This document shows positions 29,141 through 39,211 of a DNA stretch of 64,000 bases, one piece after another. The DNA comes from Verrucomicrobiota bacterium (GTDB taxonomy: Bacteria > Verrucomicrobiota > Verrucomicrobiia > Limisphaerales > JADJPG01). The notes below the pieces were generated by a model. That model had not been told where the DNA came from. It worked only from the letters and a program-made list of their open reading frames with translations, and made no database searches. The position numbers were made by a program, and so were the translations under genes. The stretch is from the NCBI GenBank assembly GCA_016713365.1, contig JADJPG010000021.1:50472-114471 (forward strand), given 5' to 3'. Each line of letters starts with the position of its first letter. Position 1 is the first letter of the stretch.

Positions 29141-30808
29141 CTACTCACCCGCGTCGGCGTCCGCTTTGGACGCCTTGCCGGAGGAGGCGAGCTCTTGATC
29201 GATCCAGTCGACGCGGTGTTGAATCCAGCGTTTCATCTGGTTCACGTAGTCCGGATATTCCCGGCGCGTGGGCCAGCGAGTGGAATTGCGCTGCCGCGCT
29301 TCACCCATCGATGCCACCAACGCGTCCATGCGACTGAAGATCTCCGCGGTCGCGAACGCACCGCGACGCAGCTCGAACCAGCGCGCGGTGTAGCGTCGAC
29401 GGAATTCCGGATCCTTGCGCAGACGTGCGAACCAATCGATCTCGGTGCCCCGGATGAAGGGCCAGTACCAGCCTTCCGGGCTGTCGCCGTCGTAGAAGTT
29501 CGCGTTGCCGAAGCTTTGGTCCCAGTCCCAGATCGGGCCCATCTTCAGCTTGCCACCGGGGCGCCATTGCAGGAACGCGCTGAAGCGAAGGCCGTCCACG
29601 TTCTTCGACATTTCCACGAGCCAGAGGTGATCGATGAACGCGTCGACATCGAGAAACTTTGCGTAGCCATCGACGGGATCCGCAAAGGCACGACCGTAGA
29701 GTGCGCGCTCGAATTGATTCAGGGAATCGATGAGCCACCGGCTTTGTTCGCTGGTAATCTCGCGTTCCTTGGGCTGGACGTAGAGGAAGTGCAGACCACG
29801 TCCAGTGCGGAAACCTTTTTCGTCGGGATCGACGTGGTCCATCTTGAAAAGGAAACCAGGATCGGACTTCAGCGGCCCATCTCCGGGCGGTGCGTCACTG
29901 AACTGCACGCGATGACGTGCGCGCTTGATCTTCTCTTCCAGCACGTAGACGCCAACGTAATCGCGTTGCCCCACCCTGCCCCGCGGTCCCGCCACGAACA
30001 CCTCCACATACCGCGTGCGCGGCGCATAACGTCCGATGCGATTGCTAAGATCGTAGATGAGCGCGTCGCGCAACAGGGTGCGGTCGAAGTAAGGCGCGTA
30101 GAGCACCCAGTCCGCATCTTCCGGCAGGCCCGCGAGCGGAACTTTCGCGGGGCGGCCTTGCGCATCGATCAGTTTCAGCGTGTAGGATCGCTTCGGAAAC
30201 TGGCGCGAGGTGTTGCCGCGTTGGTTGACTTCCACGCGCCCTTCCCACGCGGCCGGGGCATCGACGGCAATCGATCCGCCAGCGGACGGTTCCACGATGC
30301 GGAACGACGCCTCGACCTTCGTGCGATGCGGAATGTTCTGGCCAAAGGAGTTGATGACGAGGATCGGCAGGGTGGATTCGAAGCGCCGAAAATCCTCGGC
30401 AACGAACGTGTAGCTGTGCGCGGCGACGCGGCTCGCGCCTTGACCGGCAACAAAGGTCCGCGCGCGGAGATAAATCGAGTTGGTGACGGAGATGGGTTGC
30501 GCGTAGGACGCGGAACGTTCGGTCGGGTCAGAGCCATCAAGCGTGTATCGAATCACGGCTGACGTCGCTGACGCTGGGGAGCGGAGTTCGACTTCGAATG
30601 GTTTCGAATGGAGACCGCCCGGCACGGAGAACTCGGGTGGCGGAATTGTGGCGGCGCCTTTGGTGGTGTCCTGTGCACAGCAACCGAACGCGCCAAGCAT
30701 CCACAAAGCGAAAGTCAGCGACGGTTGAGTAAGGAAACGGACTTGGAGACGGAACCCGAAATGCGCGCCGGAGAAGTTCTTCACCCAGTTGGAATCGGTT
30801 CGCGCCAT
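29141..30808 (-). CDS. CotH-family secreted protein with chitobiase-like N-terminal domain
   Basis: The protein has 555 residues from the ATG at 30808; a TTG at 30856 would add 16. A hydrophobic signal (SLTFALWMLGAFGCC) is followed by a CHB_HEX_C-type domain (VIRYTLDGSDPTERSASYAQ). A CotH domain comes next: VNQRGNTSRQFPKRSYTLKL, then DALIYDLSNRIGRYAPRTR, EVFVAGPRGRVGQRDYVGVY, and a putative metal-binding GPIWDWDQSFGN. In spore formers CotH phosphorylates coat proteins; in other bacteria the role is unknown. The C terminus is Ser/Ala/Asp-rich. Confidence 0.88.
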   Translation of the reverse strand: MARTDSNWVKNFSGAHFGFRLQVRFLTQPSLTFALWMLGAFGCCAQDTTKGAATIPPPEFSVPGGLHSKPFEVELRSPASATSAVIRYTLDGSDPTERSASYAQPISVTNSIYLRARTFVAGQGASRVAAHSYTFVAEDFRRFESTLPILVINSFGQNIPHRTKVEASFRIVEPSAGGSIAVDAPAAWEGRVEVNQRGNTSRQFPKRSYTLKLIDAQGRPAKVPLAGLPEDADWVLYAPYFDRTLLRDALIYDLSNRIGRYAPRTRYVEVFVAGPRGRVGQRDYVGVYVLEEKIKRARHRVQFSDAPPGDGPLKSDPGFLFKMDHVDPDEKGFRTGRGLHFLYVQPKEREITSEQSRWLIDSLNQFERALYGRAFADPVDGYAKFLDVDAFIDHLWLVEMSKNVDGLRFSAFLQWRPGGKLKMGPIWDWDQSFGNANFYDGDSPEGWYWPFIRGTEIDWFARLRKDPEFRRRYTARWFELRRGAFATAEIFSRMDALVASMGEARQRNSTRWPTRREYPDYVNQMKRWIQHRVDWIDQELASSGKASKADADAGE

Positions 30809-30980
30809 GGCCTTGTTCGGAGAGTAGAAACGCGCCGTCGGAATCCGCAACGGCAAAAGCGGTGAAAGACCGGTAGTGCAGAAGATTTTACAATGTCTCC
30901 AACAGGAGAACAGAAAGGAACAAAGAAAACGAAGGGGCTAAATGAAGCTCGCGAGCAGCGCTGGCTAAAGCATTTGCTGA

Positions 30981-32123
30981 CTATGGCTTCTTGACGAAGG
31001 AGGCGGGACGGTAGCCGACGTTCTTGTATTCGGGCGCTTGGGGCACCCAGTCCTTGTCGAATTTCGGCGACGGCGCGTTTAAAATGTTGTTCGTGGCGGA
31101 GACGACTTTCTGCGCGTCGTGGATGGTGCCATTGATGAAGCAGCCGGAAACTTTTCCGCCGGCGTTCACGGCGAGTTCGTAGCGGGGCAATCCGGGCAGG
31201 CCGGCTTCGAGTTTGTTGTCCACGAAGATGCAGTTGAGATAGGTGCTTTCGCCGCCCATGTCGTCGACGCCATTGCGGTTCCGAGTGAAGGTGCAGTTGC
31301 GGACTTCGGCGCCGGATTTCCAGAAGGTCGTGAGCACGCCGTTGTTGACGAACGGTTTTTCGCCGCTGGCCTTGGCCACGGGGTCTTCGCCCATGTTGGA
31401 GACGTTGTCCACGAAGAGGCAGTTGATGATGCGGGCGGAACTGCCGGCGAGCAGATCGACAGCGGAGCCGGTGCCTTGGGAGCGATTGCGACGGAAGACG
31501 CAGTTCTCAATCAAGACGGAACTTTGTTTGAGGCCCTGGTGCTGGACGGAGATTCCCGCGCCGCAGGGGGAGGTGAAGTTATCGACAATCTCCAGGTTGC
31601 GCAGCGTGGGGTAGGAACGGCCGAAGACCTTGATCGCGCCGCCGTCCGAGTAGAAGAAGTAGTTCTTGGGAATGGCGCGATTCGGCTCCAGCTCGCGGGT
31701 GCCTTCCTTGGTCACGAAACCGTTCGCGCCGGTCAATCGAAAGCCCGTGAGCAGGGTGTTCGAGAAAACGGCGTCACCGAAGTAGACGACGTGGTTGACG
31801 ACGGCGGGAAAGCCGGGATCGGACGGCAGGGCCAGTTGGGGATTGGCGGCGGTAAGGGTTACGGCTCCGACGGCTTCGAGGCGAATGCCGTTGTGCGCCT
31901 TGTTAAACCAGATGAGCGCCTGACGTTTGGTGTGCGGACGGTATTCGCCCTCGTGGACTTTGACGACATTGACCGACTTGTTCGTCGCGGCCATTTGCAA
32001 GGCGTCCTGAATCTGGTCCCCGGGATAAACATGATAGCCATCGGGCAATAGCTGGATGGCGGCATTGGACGTCAGGGTCGCGACGCTGCGCAGGGTCAGG
32101 AGATAGGCGGCAAATCTCTTCAT
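30981..32123 (-). CDS. Secreted right-handed beta-helix protein
   Basis: The ATG at 32123 places a signal-like segment (FAAYLLTLRSVATLTSNAA) at the N terminus; the frame is open further upstream but without a better start. The protein has 380 residues. The parallel beta-helix is visible as repeated turns: VLIENCVFRRNRSQG, RIINCLFVDNVSNMG, EVRNCTFTRNRNGVD, YLNCIFVDNKLEAG. This resembles pectate-lyase-like or NosD-like folds. No catalytic triad is evident. It could bind or degrade polysaccharide. Confidence 0.78.
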   Translation of the reverse strand: MKRFAAYLLTLRSVATLTSNAAIQLLPDGYHVYPGDQIQDALQMAATNKSVNVVKVHEGEYRPHTKRQALIWFNKAHNGIRLEAVGAVTLTAANPQLALPSDPGFPAVVNHVVYFGDAVFSNTLLTGFRLTGANGFVTKEGTRELEPNRAIPKNYFFYSDGGAIKVFGRSYPTLRNLEIVDNFTSPCGAGISVQHQGLKQSSVLIENCVFRRNRSQGTGSAVDLLAGSSARIINCLFVDNVSNMGEDPVAKASGEKPFVNNGVLTTFWKSGAEVRNCTFTRNRNGVDDMGGESTYLNCIFVDNKLEAGLPGLPRYELAVNAGGKVSGCFINGTIHDAQKVVSATNNILNAPSPKFDKDWVPQAPEYKNVGYRPASFVKKP

Positions 32124-32320
32124 CCGGGGCAAAATAATCCGCTTCCGCCGTGGGAACGACAAGCCATTTGCAAAGGAACGCGGCAAGAATTCCCTTTTTC
32201 GCCCCGGAGAAGCGTCCATTCACCCCTAAACTAGGCGTATCTTGCCACATCCGCCTTGACTTCAGACGAGGAACTCGCCTACCAAAGGGGCTGTCCTTAA
32301 TTCAACCCCCTAAACCAACT

Positions 32321-35300
32321 ATGCGTGTATCCTCACTACTCACGTTACTAGCAGCAGTGTCATTGGTTCCGGCCTCAGCCCGGGCCAATGATATTGAACC
32401 CGGCAAGGAGTTCTACACTGTTATCAAGGCCCCGAGCGCCATCACACTCGACGGCAATCTCTCAGAATGGAGCGGCGTTCCAGTGCTCGCCGATCCCAAA
32501 TTCTCGATTCCGAAGGGCTCCGGCCCTCTGGGAAACGGGACCTATGTACTCTTCGAAGAATATGCGGGCGGCACGTGGACGGGCCCCGACGACCAGACGT
32601 CGGCCGTTCAGGTCGTTTATGATGCGGAGAACGTCTACTTCGGCTTCGTCGTCACCGACGACTACCACGAAAACGCGGCCAACAGCGCGTGGAACGGCGA
32701 TTCCATCCAGCTCATGATCGCCAGCGCGGATCGCTCCGCCCAGGTCGCCCTCTACAATTACGCCCTTGGCGGCGTCGAAGGCGCCACGGCAGACACCATC
32801 ATCATGCACGAAGCGGGCCCCGGCGGAACAGAAGCCGTCGTGTCCCGCAATGCCACCACCAAGCGCACCACCTACGAAATCAAGCTCCCGAAAGCCTCGC
32901 TCGGCCTGGCCGAACTGAACGGCACGACGAAGTTTGGTCTCGGCATGGCAATCAACGACGGCGACCTTGCCACTCCCGGCCAACGCGGTTGGGGCGGTCT
33001 CGGTGCTCACGCTCTCGTCTTCGGCAAGTCGCCCGGTGAGACAGCCTTGATGAGCCTCGCAGCACCTCCGGCGCCTACCAATGATATCGAGCCAGGCAAG
33101 GAAACCTACTCCGTCACCTACGCTCCCAGCCCGGTAGTTCTGGATGGCAGCCTCGCGGAATGGACGGGCGTTCCCGTTCTCGCCGATCCAAAGTTCTCGA
33201 TTCCGAAGGGCTCCGGCCCGACTGGGACGGGCAACTACGTCCTGTTCGAAGAATACGCTGGCGGCACCTGGACTGGTCCCGACGACCAAACCTCCGCCGT
33301 GCAGGTCATCTACGACGCAGAGAACGTCTACTTCGGCTTTGTCGTGACTGATGACTACCACGAAAACGCGGCCAACAGCGCGTGGAACGGTGATTCGATC
33401 CAGCTCATGATCGCCAGCGCCGATCGCTCCGCGCAGGTCGCCCTCTACAATTACGCTCTCGGCGGCATCGAAACCGCACTGGGAACCGAAACCATCGTCA
33501 TGCACGAGGCCGGTCCCGGCGGCACCGAAGCGGTCGTCACCCGCAACACCACCACCAAGCGCACCACCTACGAAATCAAGCTCCCGAAAGCCTCCCTTGG
33601 TTTGACGGATCTCACGGCTGGAACCCGCTTCGGTCTGGGCATGGCGATCAACGACGGTGACTTCCTCACTCCCGGCCAGCGCGGTTGGGGCGGTCTCGGC
33701 GCTCACGCTCTCGTCTTCGGCAAATCGCCATCGGAAACAGCTCTGATGACCTTGGCCGCGCCTCCGCTGCCTCCGACCAACGACATCGAACCCGGCAAGG
33801 AATACTACTCCGTGGTTCGGAAGTCCGCCCCGATCGTCCTCGACGGCAGCCTCTCCGAGTGGACGGGCGTTCCAGTTCTCGCGGATCCGAAGTTCTCCAT
33901 CCCGAAAGGCGCCGGCACTTCCGGCACCTACGTGCTCTTTGAAGAATACGCTGGCGGCACCTGGACCGGCCCGGATGACCAGACCTCCGCCGTCCAAGTC
34001 GTCTACGATGCCGACAACGTCTACTTCGGCTTTGTCGTCACTGATGACTACCATGAAAACTCCGCGAACAGTGCGTGGAACGGTGATTCGATCCAGCTCA
34101 TGATCGCCAGCGCCGATCGCTCCGCGCAGGTCGCCCTCTACAATTACGCTCTCGGCGGCATCGAAACCGCATTGGGAACCGAAACCATCGTCATGCACGA
34201 GGCCGGTCCCGGCGGCACTGAAGCGGTCGTCACCCGCAACACCACTACCAAGCGCACCACCTACGAAATCAAGCTCCCGAAAGCCTCCCTTGGCTTGGAG
34301 AATTTGACCGGTGGCACGCAGTTCGGTCTGGGCATGGCCATCAACGACGGTGACCTCCTGACCCCCGGCCAACGCGGTTGGGGTGGCCTCGGCGCTCACG
34401 CTCTCGTCTTCGGCAAGACGCCACAGCAGACCGCTCTGATGACTCTCCAGAGCTACAACGACATCGAACCCGGCAAGGAGAAATACACCGCATCGGCGGC
34501 CCCGAACGGCATCGCGATTGACGGCAGCTTGTCCGAATGGACCGGCGTTCCCGTTCTCGCGGATCCGAAATTCTCCATTCCGAAGGGCTCCGGAGCAGCG
34601 GGCACCGGCACCTACGTTCTCTTCGAGGAATACGCTGGTGGCACCTGGACCGGCCCGGATGACCAGACCTCCGCCGTTCAAGTCGTCTACGACGCTGAGA
34701 ACGTCTACTTCGGTTTCGTCGTCACGGACGATTTCCACGAAAACTCCGCGAACAGCGCTTGGAACGGTGATTCGATCCAGCTCATGATCGCCAGCGCCGA
34801 TCGTACAGCTCAAGTCGCCCTCTACAACTACGCCCTCGGCGGAATCGAAACCGCACTGGGAACCGAAACCATCGTCATGCACGAGGCCGGTCCGGGCGGC
34901 ACCACCGCTGCCGTCGTTCGCGACACGCTCAACAACAAGACCACCTACGAAATCAAGCTGCCGGTCGCGTCCCTTGGACTCACTGCTCCCTTGGCTGTCG
35001 GCACCCAGTTCGGTCTTGGCATGGCGATCAATGACGGCGACGAAGCCACTCCCGGCCAGCGCGGTTGGGGCGGCCTCGGTGCTCACGCCCTCGTCTTTGG
35101 CAAATCGCCGGGCGAAACCGCACTCATCACGCTCGGCTCCGGCGGAAGCGGCAGCGCCCTCTTCTTCCTCTCCGCGATCAACCCGGCCATCGACAAGTTC
35201 TCGTTCCGCGCCAGCGACCTCGGCACCTCTATCGTCGACCCGGCCACTGCGAAACTCCGTATCGACGGCGTGTTGGTGAACCTCGTGGCCAGCCCGAAGA

Positions 35301-36304
35301 ATCTCGACGCGACCGACTTCACCTACCGTCCGTCGCCTCCGTTCTCCTCCGGCAGCCACACCTACTCCATCGAGATCAAGGACACCGACGGCAACACCGT
35401 CACCGACTCCGGAACGTTCATCACTCCGACGATGACCACGCTCACCCTCGCGGACCGCGTGACCTCGTTTGACAACACCAAGCCTGGTTTCAACCTCAGC
35501 GTCTTCCTGAATCAGATCATTCCTCCGACCACCCTCGCGACCGCGGAAGCGGCACTCGCAGGCGAAGCCGTGGATGAATTCGGATTCCCGGCGGAAAACT
35601 TCGCTGACCCTGCAAACTTCGGCATCGCCGTCGGCCCCGGCACCCTCGATGGCCTCTACGGTCTCGCCAAGTTCGAGATCCCCAGCGTCATCAACCTCAG
35701 CCATCCTGGCGGCGGTTTGAACGGCGCCTTCACCCCGGACGACCAACTCCCCGGTCTCCCCGGCCAGTTCGCGGCTGAACACGGCGTCGCTGGCGAAATC
35801 ATCACCTTCGTTGATCTCCCCTCGGGCCTGATCAAGATGGGTGTCACCAGCGTCGACGGATTCCGCACCCAGGGCGGCAAGGTCGGAACCCCGGCCTCTG
35901 GCATCACCCTCGGCGAATCCGAAATCGCCGGCACCAGCAACTTCCAGTTCGTGGTGCAATACCCCGGCGTCTACGCCTTCCGCACGGTCTTCTTTGAGAC
36001 CAGCGTCGGCGCCAGCGTCGAATGGTTCACCATCAAGTCCGACGGCACCAGCGTGCTCCTTAATGACGTTGCCAACGGCGGCTATCCCGCCTACCGCGTC
36101 GGCGTCATCCCCGGCACCGGCCTCGGAGCCCTCACCGTCCAACGCGTCGCCGGCCAGACCCGCGTCTCGTGGACCGATACTGGCGTCATCCTCCAGGAGT
36201 CCACCGACATGGTGAACTGGACCGATCGTACGGGCGTCACCTCGCCCTACACCGTCGTTCCGGCTGGACGCCCCGCTGTGTTCTTCCGCCTGAAGAAACA
36301 GTAA
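32321..36304 (+). CDS. Giant secreted protein with four near-identical CBM9-like units
   Basis: The protein has 1,327 residues from the ATG at 32321 with a signal peptide (LLTLLAAVSLVPASARA). Four tandem units of 226-233 residues each begin NDIEPGKE and carry LDGSLSEWTGVPVLADPKFS, DDQTSAVQVVYDAENVYFGF and DSIQLMIASADRSAQVALYN. This is the pattern of family-9 carbohydrate-binding or DOMON-like sandwiches. About 390 residues follow with an Ig-like segment and a PA14/lectin-like segment, then a C-terminal module (VSWTDTGVILQESTDMVNW, ending FFRLKKQ). It probably binds polysaccharide outside the cell with high avidity. A TTGACT hexamer lies at 32256. A strong terminator follows. Confidence 0.85.
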   Translation: MRVSSLLTLLAAVSLVPASARANDIEPGKEFYTVIKAPSAITLDGNLSEWSGVPVLADPKFSIPKGSGPLGNGTYVLFEEYAGGTWTGPDDQTSAVQVVYDAENVYFGFVVTDDYHENAANSAWNGDSIQLMIASADRSAQVALYNYALGGVEGATADTIIMHEAGPGGTEAVVSRNATTKRTTYEIKLPKASLGLAELNGTTKFGLGMAINDGDLATPGQRGWGGLGAHALVFGKSPGETALMSLAAPPAPTNDIEPGKETYSVTYAPSPVVLDGSLAEWTGVPVLADPKFSIPKGSGPTGTGNYVLFEEYAGGTWTGPDDQTSAVQVIYDAENVYFGFVVTDDYHENAANSAWNGDSIQLMIASADRSAQVALYNYALGGIETALGTETIVMHEAGPGGTEAVVTRNTTTKRTTYEIKLPKASLGLTDLTAGTRFGLGMAINDGDFLTPGQRGWGGLGAHALVFGKSPSETALMTLAAPPLPPTNDIEPGKEYYSVVRKSAPIVLDGSLSEWTGVPVLADPKFSIPKGAGTSGTYVLFEEYAGGTWTGPDDQTSAVQVVYDADNVYFGFVVTDDYHENSANSAWNGDSIQLMIASADRSAQVALYNYALGGIETALGTETIVMHEAGPGGTEAVVTRNTTTKRTTYEIKLPKASLGLENLTGGTQFGLGMAINDGDLLTPGQRGWGGLGAHALVFGKTPQQTALMTLQSYNDIEPGKEKYTASAAPNGIAIDGSLSEWTGVPVLADPKFSIPKGSGAAGTGTYVLFEEYAGGTWTGPDDQTSAVQVVYDAENVYFGFVVTDDFHENSANSAWNGDSIQLMIASADRTAQVALYNYALGGIETALGTETIVMHEAGPGGTTAAVVRDTLNNKTTYEIKLPVASLGLTAPLAVGTQFGLGMAINDGDEATPGQRGWGGLGAHALVFGKSPGETALITLGSGGSGSALFFLSAINPAIDKFSFRASDLGTSIVDPATAKLRIDGVLVNLVASPKNLDATDFTYRPSPPFSSGSHTYSIEIKDTDGNTVTDSGTFITPTMTTLTLADRVTSFDNTKPGFNLSVFLNQIIPPTTLATAEAALAGEAVDEFGFPAENFADPANFGIAVGPGTLDGLYGLAKFEIPSVINLSHPGGGLNGAFTPDDQLPGLPGQFAAEHGVAGEIITFVDLPSGLIKMGVTSVDGFRTQGGKVGTPASGITLGESEIAGTSNFQFVVQYPGVYAFRTVFFETSVGASVEWFTIKSDGTSVLLNDVANGGYPAYRVGVIPGTGLGALTVQRVAGQTRVSWTDTGVILQESTDMVNWTDRTGVTSPYTVVPAGRPAVFFRLKKQ
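32387..35137 (+). repeat. Four in-frame tandem repeats of about 690 bp
   Basis: Units start at 32387, 33080, 33779 and 34457. Units 2 and 3 share a stretch of about 90 bases that is identical (around 33390-33480 and 34082-34172). Identity at synonymous sites points to recent duplication or ongoing gene conversion rather than selection on protein alone. Confidence 0.9.
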
Positions 36305-36330
36305 GCGCCCCTCGCCTCTCGTAACTCACA

Positions 36331-36360
36331 GGGACCGGACGAAAGTCCGGTCCCTTTTTT
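36331..36360 (+). terminator. Rho-independent terminator after the CBM9-repeat gene
   Basis: A perfect 10-bp stem GGGACCGGAC (36331-36340) with GTCCGGTCCC (36345-36354) encloses a GAAA tetraloop and is followed by TTTTTT. It lies 27 bases past the stop codon. Confidence 0.93.
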
Positions 36361-36500
36361 GTCACCAGATTGGTTCAATCCTCCGGGCGCTCGAACCTTG
36401 CACCCGGCCCTCCCCACCTCTAGCCTTCTCAAAACCCTGCGCGGCGTTTCCTGAGACGAGCACTGCACCCGGTCTTCTCAGCCGTCCGCGTTCAGTCGTT

Positions 36501-37979
36501 ATGCGCTCCGGACTTATCCCTTCCAACTCCCCGTTGCGGTTCGTTGTTGCTGTCCTCGCGACGTTCCTTTCGGGTGAACTCACTCGTGCCGCCGTTCCCT
36601 TCACCATTCAAGGTCCGGGCGTGAATCCAGCCGACTTCCGCGTCACCACCTTCGCCACCGCGCTCAATTATCCGATCGGCATGGCCGAACTCGCCGATGG
36701 CTCCATCCTCGTCACCAGCACCGACGGCCCCAGCTTCTTCAACGCCAACTCCCGACTCATCCGCCTCGTCGATGCGAACAAGGACGGCCTCGCCGACGGC
36801 CCCGGCACTGTCGCCTTTAACGGCCTCACTGGCGGCATCACCTCCGTTCAGATCGGTGGCCCCCTTGTCTTCGTCACCGGCCAAAACCGTCCCATCGCAG
36901 TCCTGCGCATGGGCGCCACGCCTGCGTCGCCCTTCACCTCCGTCGGTCGCCTGAACATCACCTACCCCTCCGGCGGCTGGCTTCATCCGCACTCCGCGCT
37001 CGCCGTTCGTCCCACCCCGGATGAACCCGGCAGCTACGACCTCTTCTTTCAAGTCGGCTCCCGGGTCAACTTCGGCCTTACCACCAACACCGCCTCCCTC
37101 ACCTGCAGCAACCTCGGCGGCCTCACCGGCCAATTGCAGGGCGACGCGATCTATTCCATCACCTTCGTCGACCGCACCAACAGCGTCCTCGCCACCCGCC
37201 TCACCCAAATCGCCACCGGCCTCCGAAACCCCTCCGGCTTTGCTTTCCATCCGGAAAACGGTGACCTCTACTTCGAAGACAACGGCATTGATGGACTCGT
37301 GGACGCCAACGAACCTCACGGAGCCGACGAACTCAACATCCTCCCCGCCGCCGACATTGGCGGCGCCATTGAATCATTCGGCTTCCCCGCCAGCTACACC
37401 GCCTATCGCACTGCGGAAATTGTCGGTGGCCAGGGCATCCAGCCCCTCGTCGCCTTCCAACCGATCCCCAGCCCCATCACCGGCGCGGAAAGCGAAGGCC
37501 CGAACGACATCGCCTTTGCGCCACCCGCCTTTCCCGCGCCGCTCAACCACGGCGTCTTCGTCACCTTCCACGGCAAATTCGGCCAGGGCGGCACCGCCAA
37601 TGAAGAAAACCCCCTCGTCTTCGTCGACCTGCGAACCACCAACTACTTCCATTTCATCCCGCCGAAACTCCCCGGCGTCGGCCACCTCGATGGCGTTTTG
37701 CGCATTCGCGACTCCCTGTTCATCTCCGACATGTCCACCAATGGCGGCCTCAACCAAGCCGCCGGCCGCGGCGCCATCTACCAAGTCAAAGCCATCGTCG
37801 GACCCGCCGTCCAACTCCGCACCACCCCGCAACTCATCGAACTCCGCTGGCCCCACGGCACCCTCCAAGCCGCCCCCGAACCCGCCGGCGCCTGGACCGA
37901 CCTCACCAACACCAGTCCCTACACCTTCGATCCAGCCACCAACGCACTCCGCCAGCGCTTCTTCCGCACCCGCAACTAA
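36501..37979 (+). CDS. Secreted glucose/sorbosone-dehydrogenase-like beta-propeller protein
   Basis: The protein has 492 residues with a signal peptide (VVAVLATFLSGELTRAA). A six-bladed NHL/GSDH-type propeller follows: ALNYPIGMAELADGSILVTS, GWLHPHSALAVRP, and GLRNPSGFAFHPENGDLYFEDNG, the last being the usual sorbosone-dehydrogenase motif. An Asp-rich loop (DANKDGLADG) may bind calcium. The C-terminal 55 residues (QLIELRWPHGTLQAA, ending RFFRTRN) resemble the end module of other secreted proteins in this window. PQQ dependence cannot be shown from sequence. Confidence 0.8.
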   Translation: MRSGLIPSNSPLRFVVAVLATFLSGELTRAAVPFTIQGPGVNPADFRVTTFATALNYPIGMAELADGSILVTSTDGPSFFNANSRLIRLVDANKDGLADGPGTVAFNGLTGGITSVQIGGPLVFVTGQNRPIAVLRMGATPASPFTSVGRLNITYPSGGWLHPHSALAVRPTPDEPGSYDLFFQVGSRVNFGLTTNTASLTCSNLGGLTGQLQGDAIYSITFVDRTNSVLATRLTQIATGLRNPSGFAFHPENGDLYFEDNGIDGLVDANEPHGADELNILPAADIGGAIESFGFPASYTAYRTAEIVGGQGIQPLVAFQPIPSPITGAESEGPNDIAFAPPAFPAPLNHGVFVTFHGKFGQGGTANEENPLVFVDLRTTNYFHFIPPKLPGVGHLDGVLRIRDSLFISDMSTNGGLNQAAGRGAIYQVKAIVGPAVQLRTTPQLIELRWPHGTLQAAPEPAGAWTDLTNTSPYTFDPATNALRQRFFRTRN

Positions 37980-38003
37980 ACCCAAACTCCGAACCAGAGC
38001 CCG

Positions 38004-38121
38004 CGAAATACTCGAAACACACGAAAAGGGAAGAAGCTGAGGAATCCGCCGCCGTTAAAAATTTCTATCCCCCGCGCGCGCCTCCGAGGTTTCTTTCGCG
38101 TTCTTTCGCGTGTTTGGCGGA
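38004..38121. repeat. Imperfect inverted repeat of the CGAAA-rich intergenic type
   Basis: The left arm (38004-38033) reads CGAAATACTCGAAACACACG; the right arm (38092-38121) is its imperfect complement with TTCTTTCGCGTGTTTGGCGG. The arms flank about 58 bases. No coding frame crosses it. It resembles the small palindromic repeats common between genes in this phylum. Confidence 0.5.
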
Positions 38122-38223
38122 ACTCACTTCGGAATTCGGGCTAAACTCATCCGCGCCAAAACCATCCCGCACGGCGATTGACTCCGCTGCGGACTTCGTC
38201 TCTGTTGTTCCCACACCGGCGCG

Positions 38224-39158
38224 ATGAAACACGTCCTCATCCTCCTCGTCTTACTCGGTTGCGGCCTCGGCCTTCCGGCCCGCGCCCAGCAGGAGCCCGA
38301 TCCCGCCGACCTCCTCCGCGACGCCGGCGACTGGCTCGCGGACAACATCGACGACACCGTCTTCGACGCCCTCGGCCTCGATCAACAACGCGCCCGCCAA
38401 TTCCTCCACGACCTCCACCGCAGCCTGCGCGGGAACTACGTCTACGACCTCGCCGCCCTCCGCGACACCGCCATCCAGCTCCAGCCCGTTCTCGAACGCT
38501 ACGAAGAAACCCAGCCCTACGCCGCCTGGTTGAAAGCCCACCTCCTCGACTTCGACGTCTCCCAGAAACTCCGCGACCAGATCAGCGCCACCGTCACCAA
38601 CAAACTCCGCCTCCCGCCTCCCTCCCCGCAACTCCAGCGCACCGTCTGGGTCCGCGCCATCGATGCCCGGCCCGCGCCCCCCGCCGCGCGCGAACACCTC
38701 GCCCGCATGAAAGCCATCTTCGCGGAAGAACGCATGCCCCGCGAACTCGCCTGGCTCGCCGAAGTCGAATCCTCCTTCAACCCCGAAGCCGAAAGCCCCG
38801 CTGGCGCCGCCGGCCTCTACCAGCTCATGCCCGCCACCGCCCGCAGCCTCGACCTCTCCGTCGGCCTCCTCCGCGACGAACGCCTCGACCCCGATAAAAA
38901 CGGCCGCGCCGCCGCCCGCTACCTTCGCGACCTCCACCAACGCTTTGGCGACTGGCGCCTCGCCCTCGCCGCCTACAACTGCGGCCCCACCCGCGTCGCC
39001 GAACTCCTCAAAAAACACCGCGCCAAAACCTACGACGCCATCAGCCCCTACCTTCCCGTCGAAACCAGATGTACGTCCCCAAAGTCGAAGCCACCCTCCG
39101 CAAACGCGAAGGTCTCAAGCTCACCGACCTCAAACGCCCCGCCGACACCGAAAAGTAG
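38224..39158 (+). CDS. Lytic transglycosylase (SLT domain), frameshifted near the end
   Basis: The protein has a signal peptide (LILLVLLGCGLGLPARA). An N-terminal helical region is followed by an SLT lysozyme-like domain: the catalytic glutamate is in LAEVESSFNPEAESPAGAAG, then LYQLMPATARSLDL and LALAAYNCGPTRV, all canonical. It would cleave peptidoglycan glycan strands. After LPVET the frame slips: a base is missing at 39068-39070. The restored frame reads MYVPKVEATLRKREGLKLTD and stops at 39158, where homologues are expected to end, instead of at 39177. Restored length is about 312 residues. Confidence 0.85.
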
Positions 39159-39211
39159 AGCTCGACGCGCTCCGTGAAGCTAGGCATCCGGACAAACTCC
39201 AATGCATTGAC

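Noticed and set aside
32462..36142. 1,226-codon open frame on the minus strand
   Set aside because: It mirrors the CBM9-repeat gene; long antisense frames are expected opposite GC-biased codons, and it has Glu/Asp/Gly-rich low-complexity sequence with no family resemblance.
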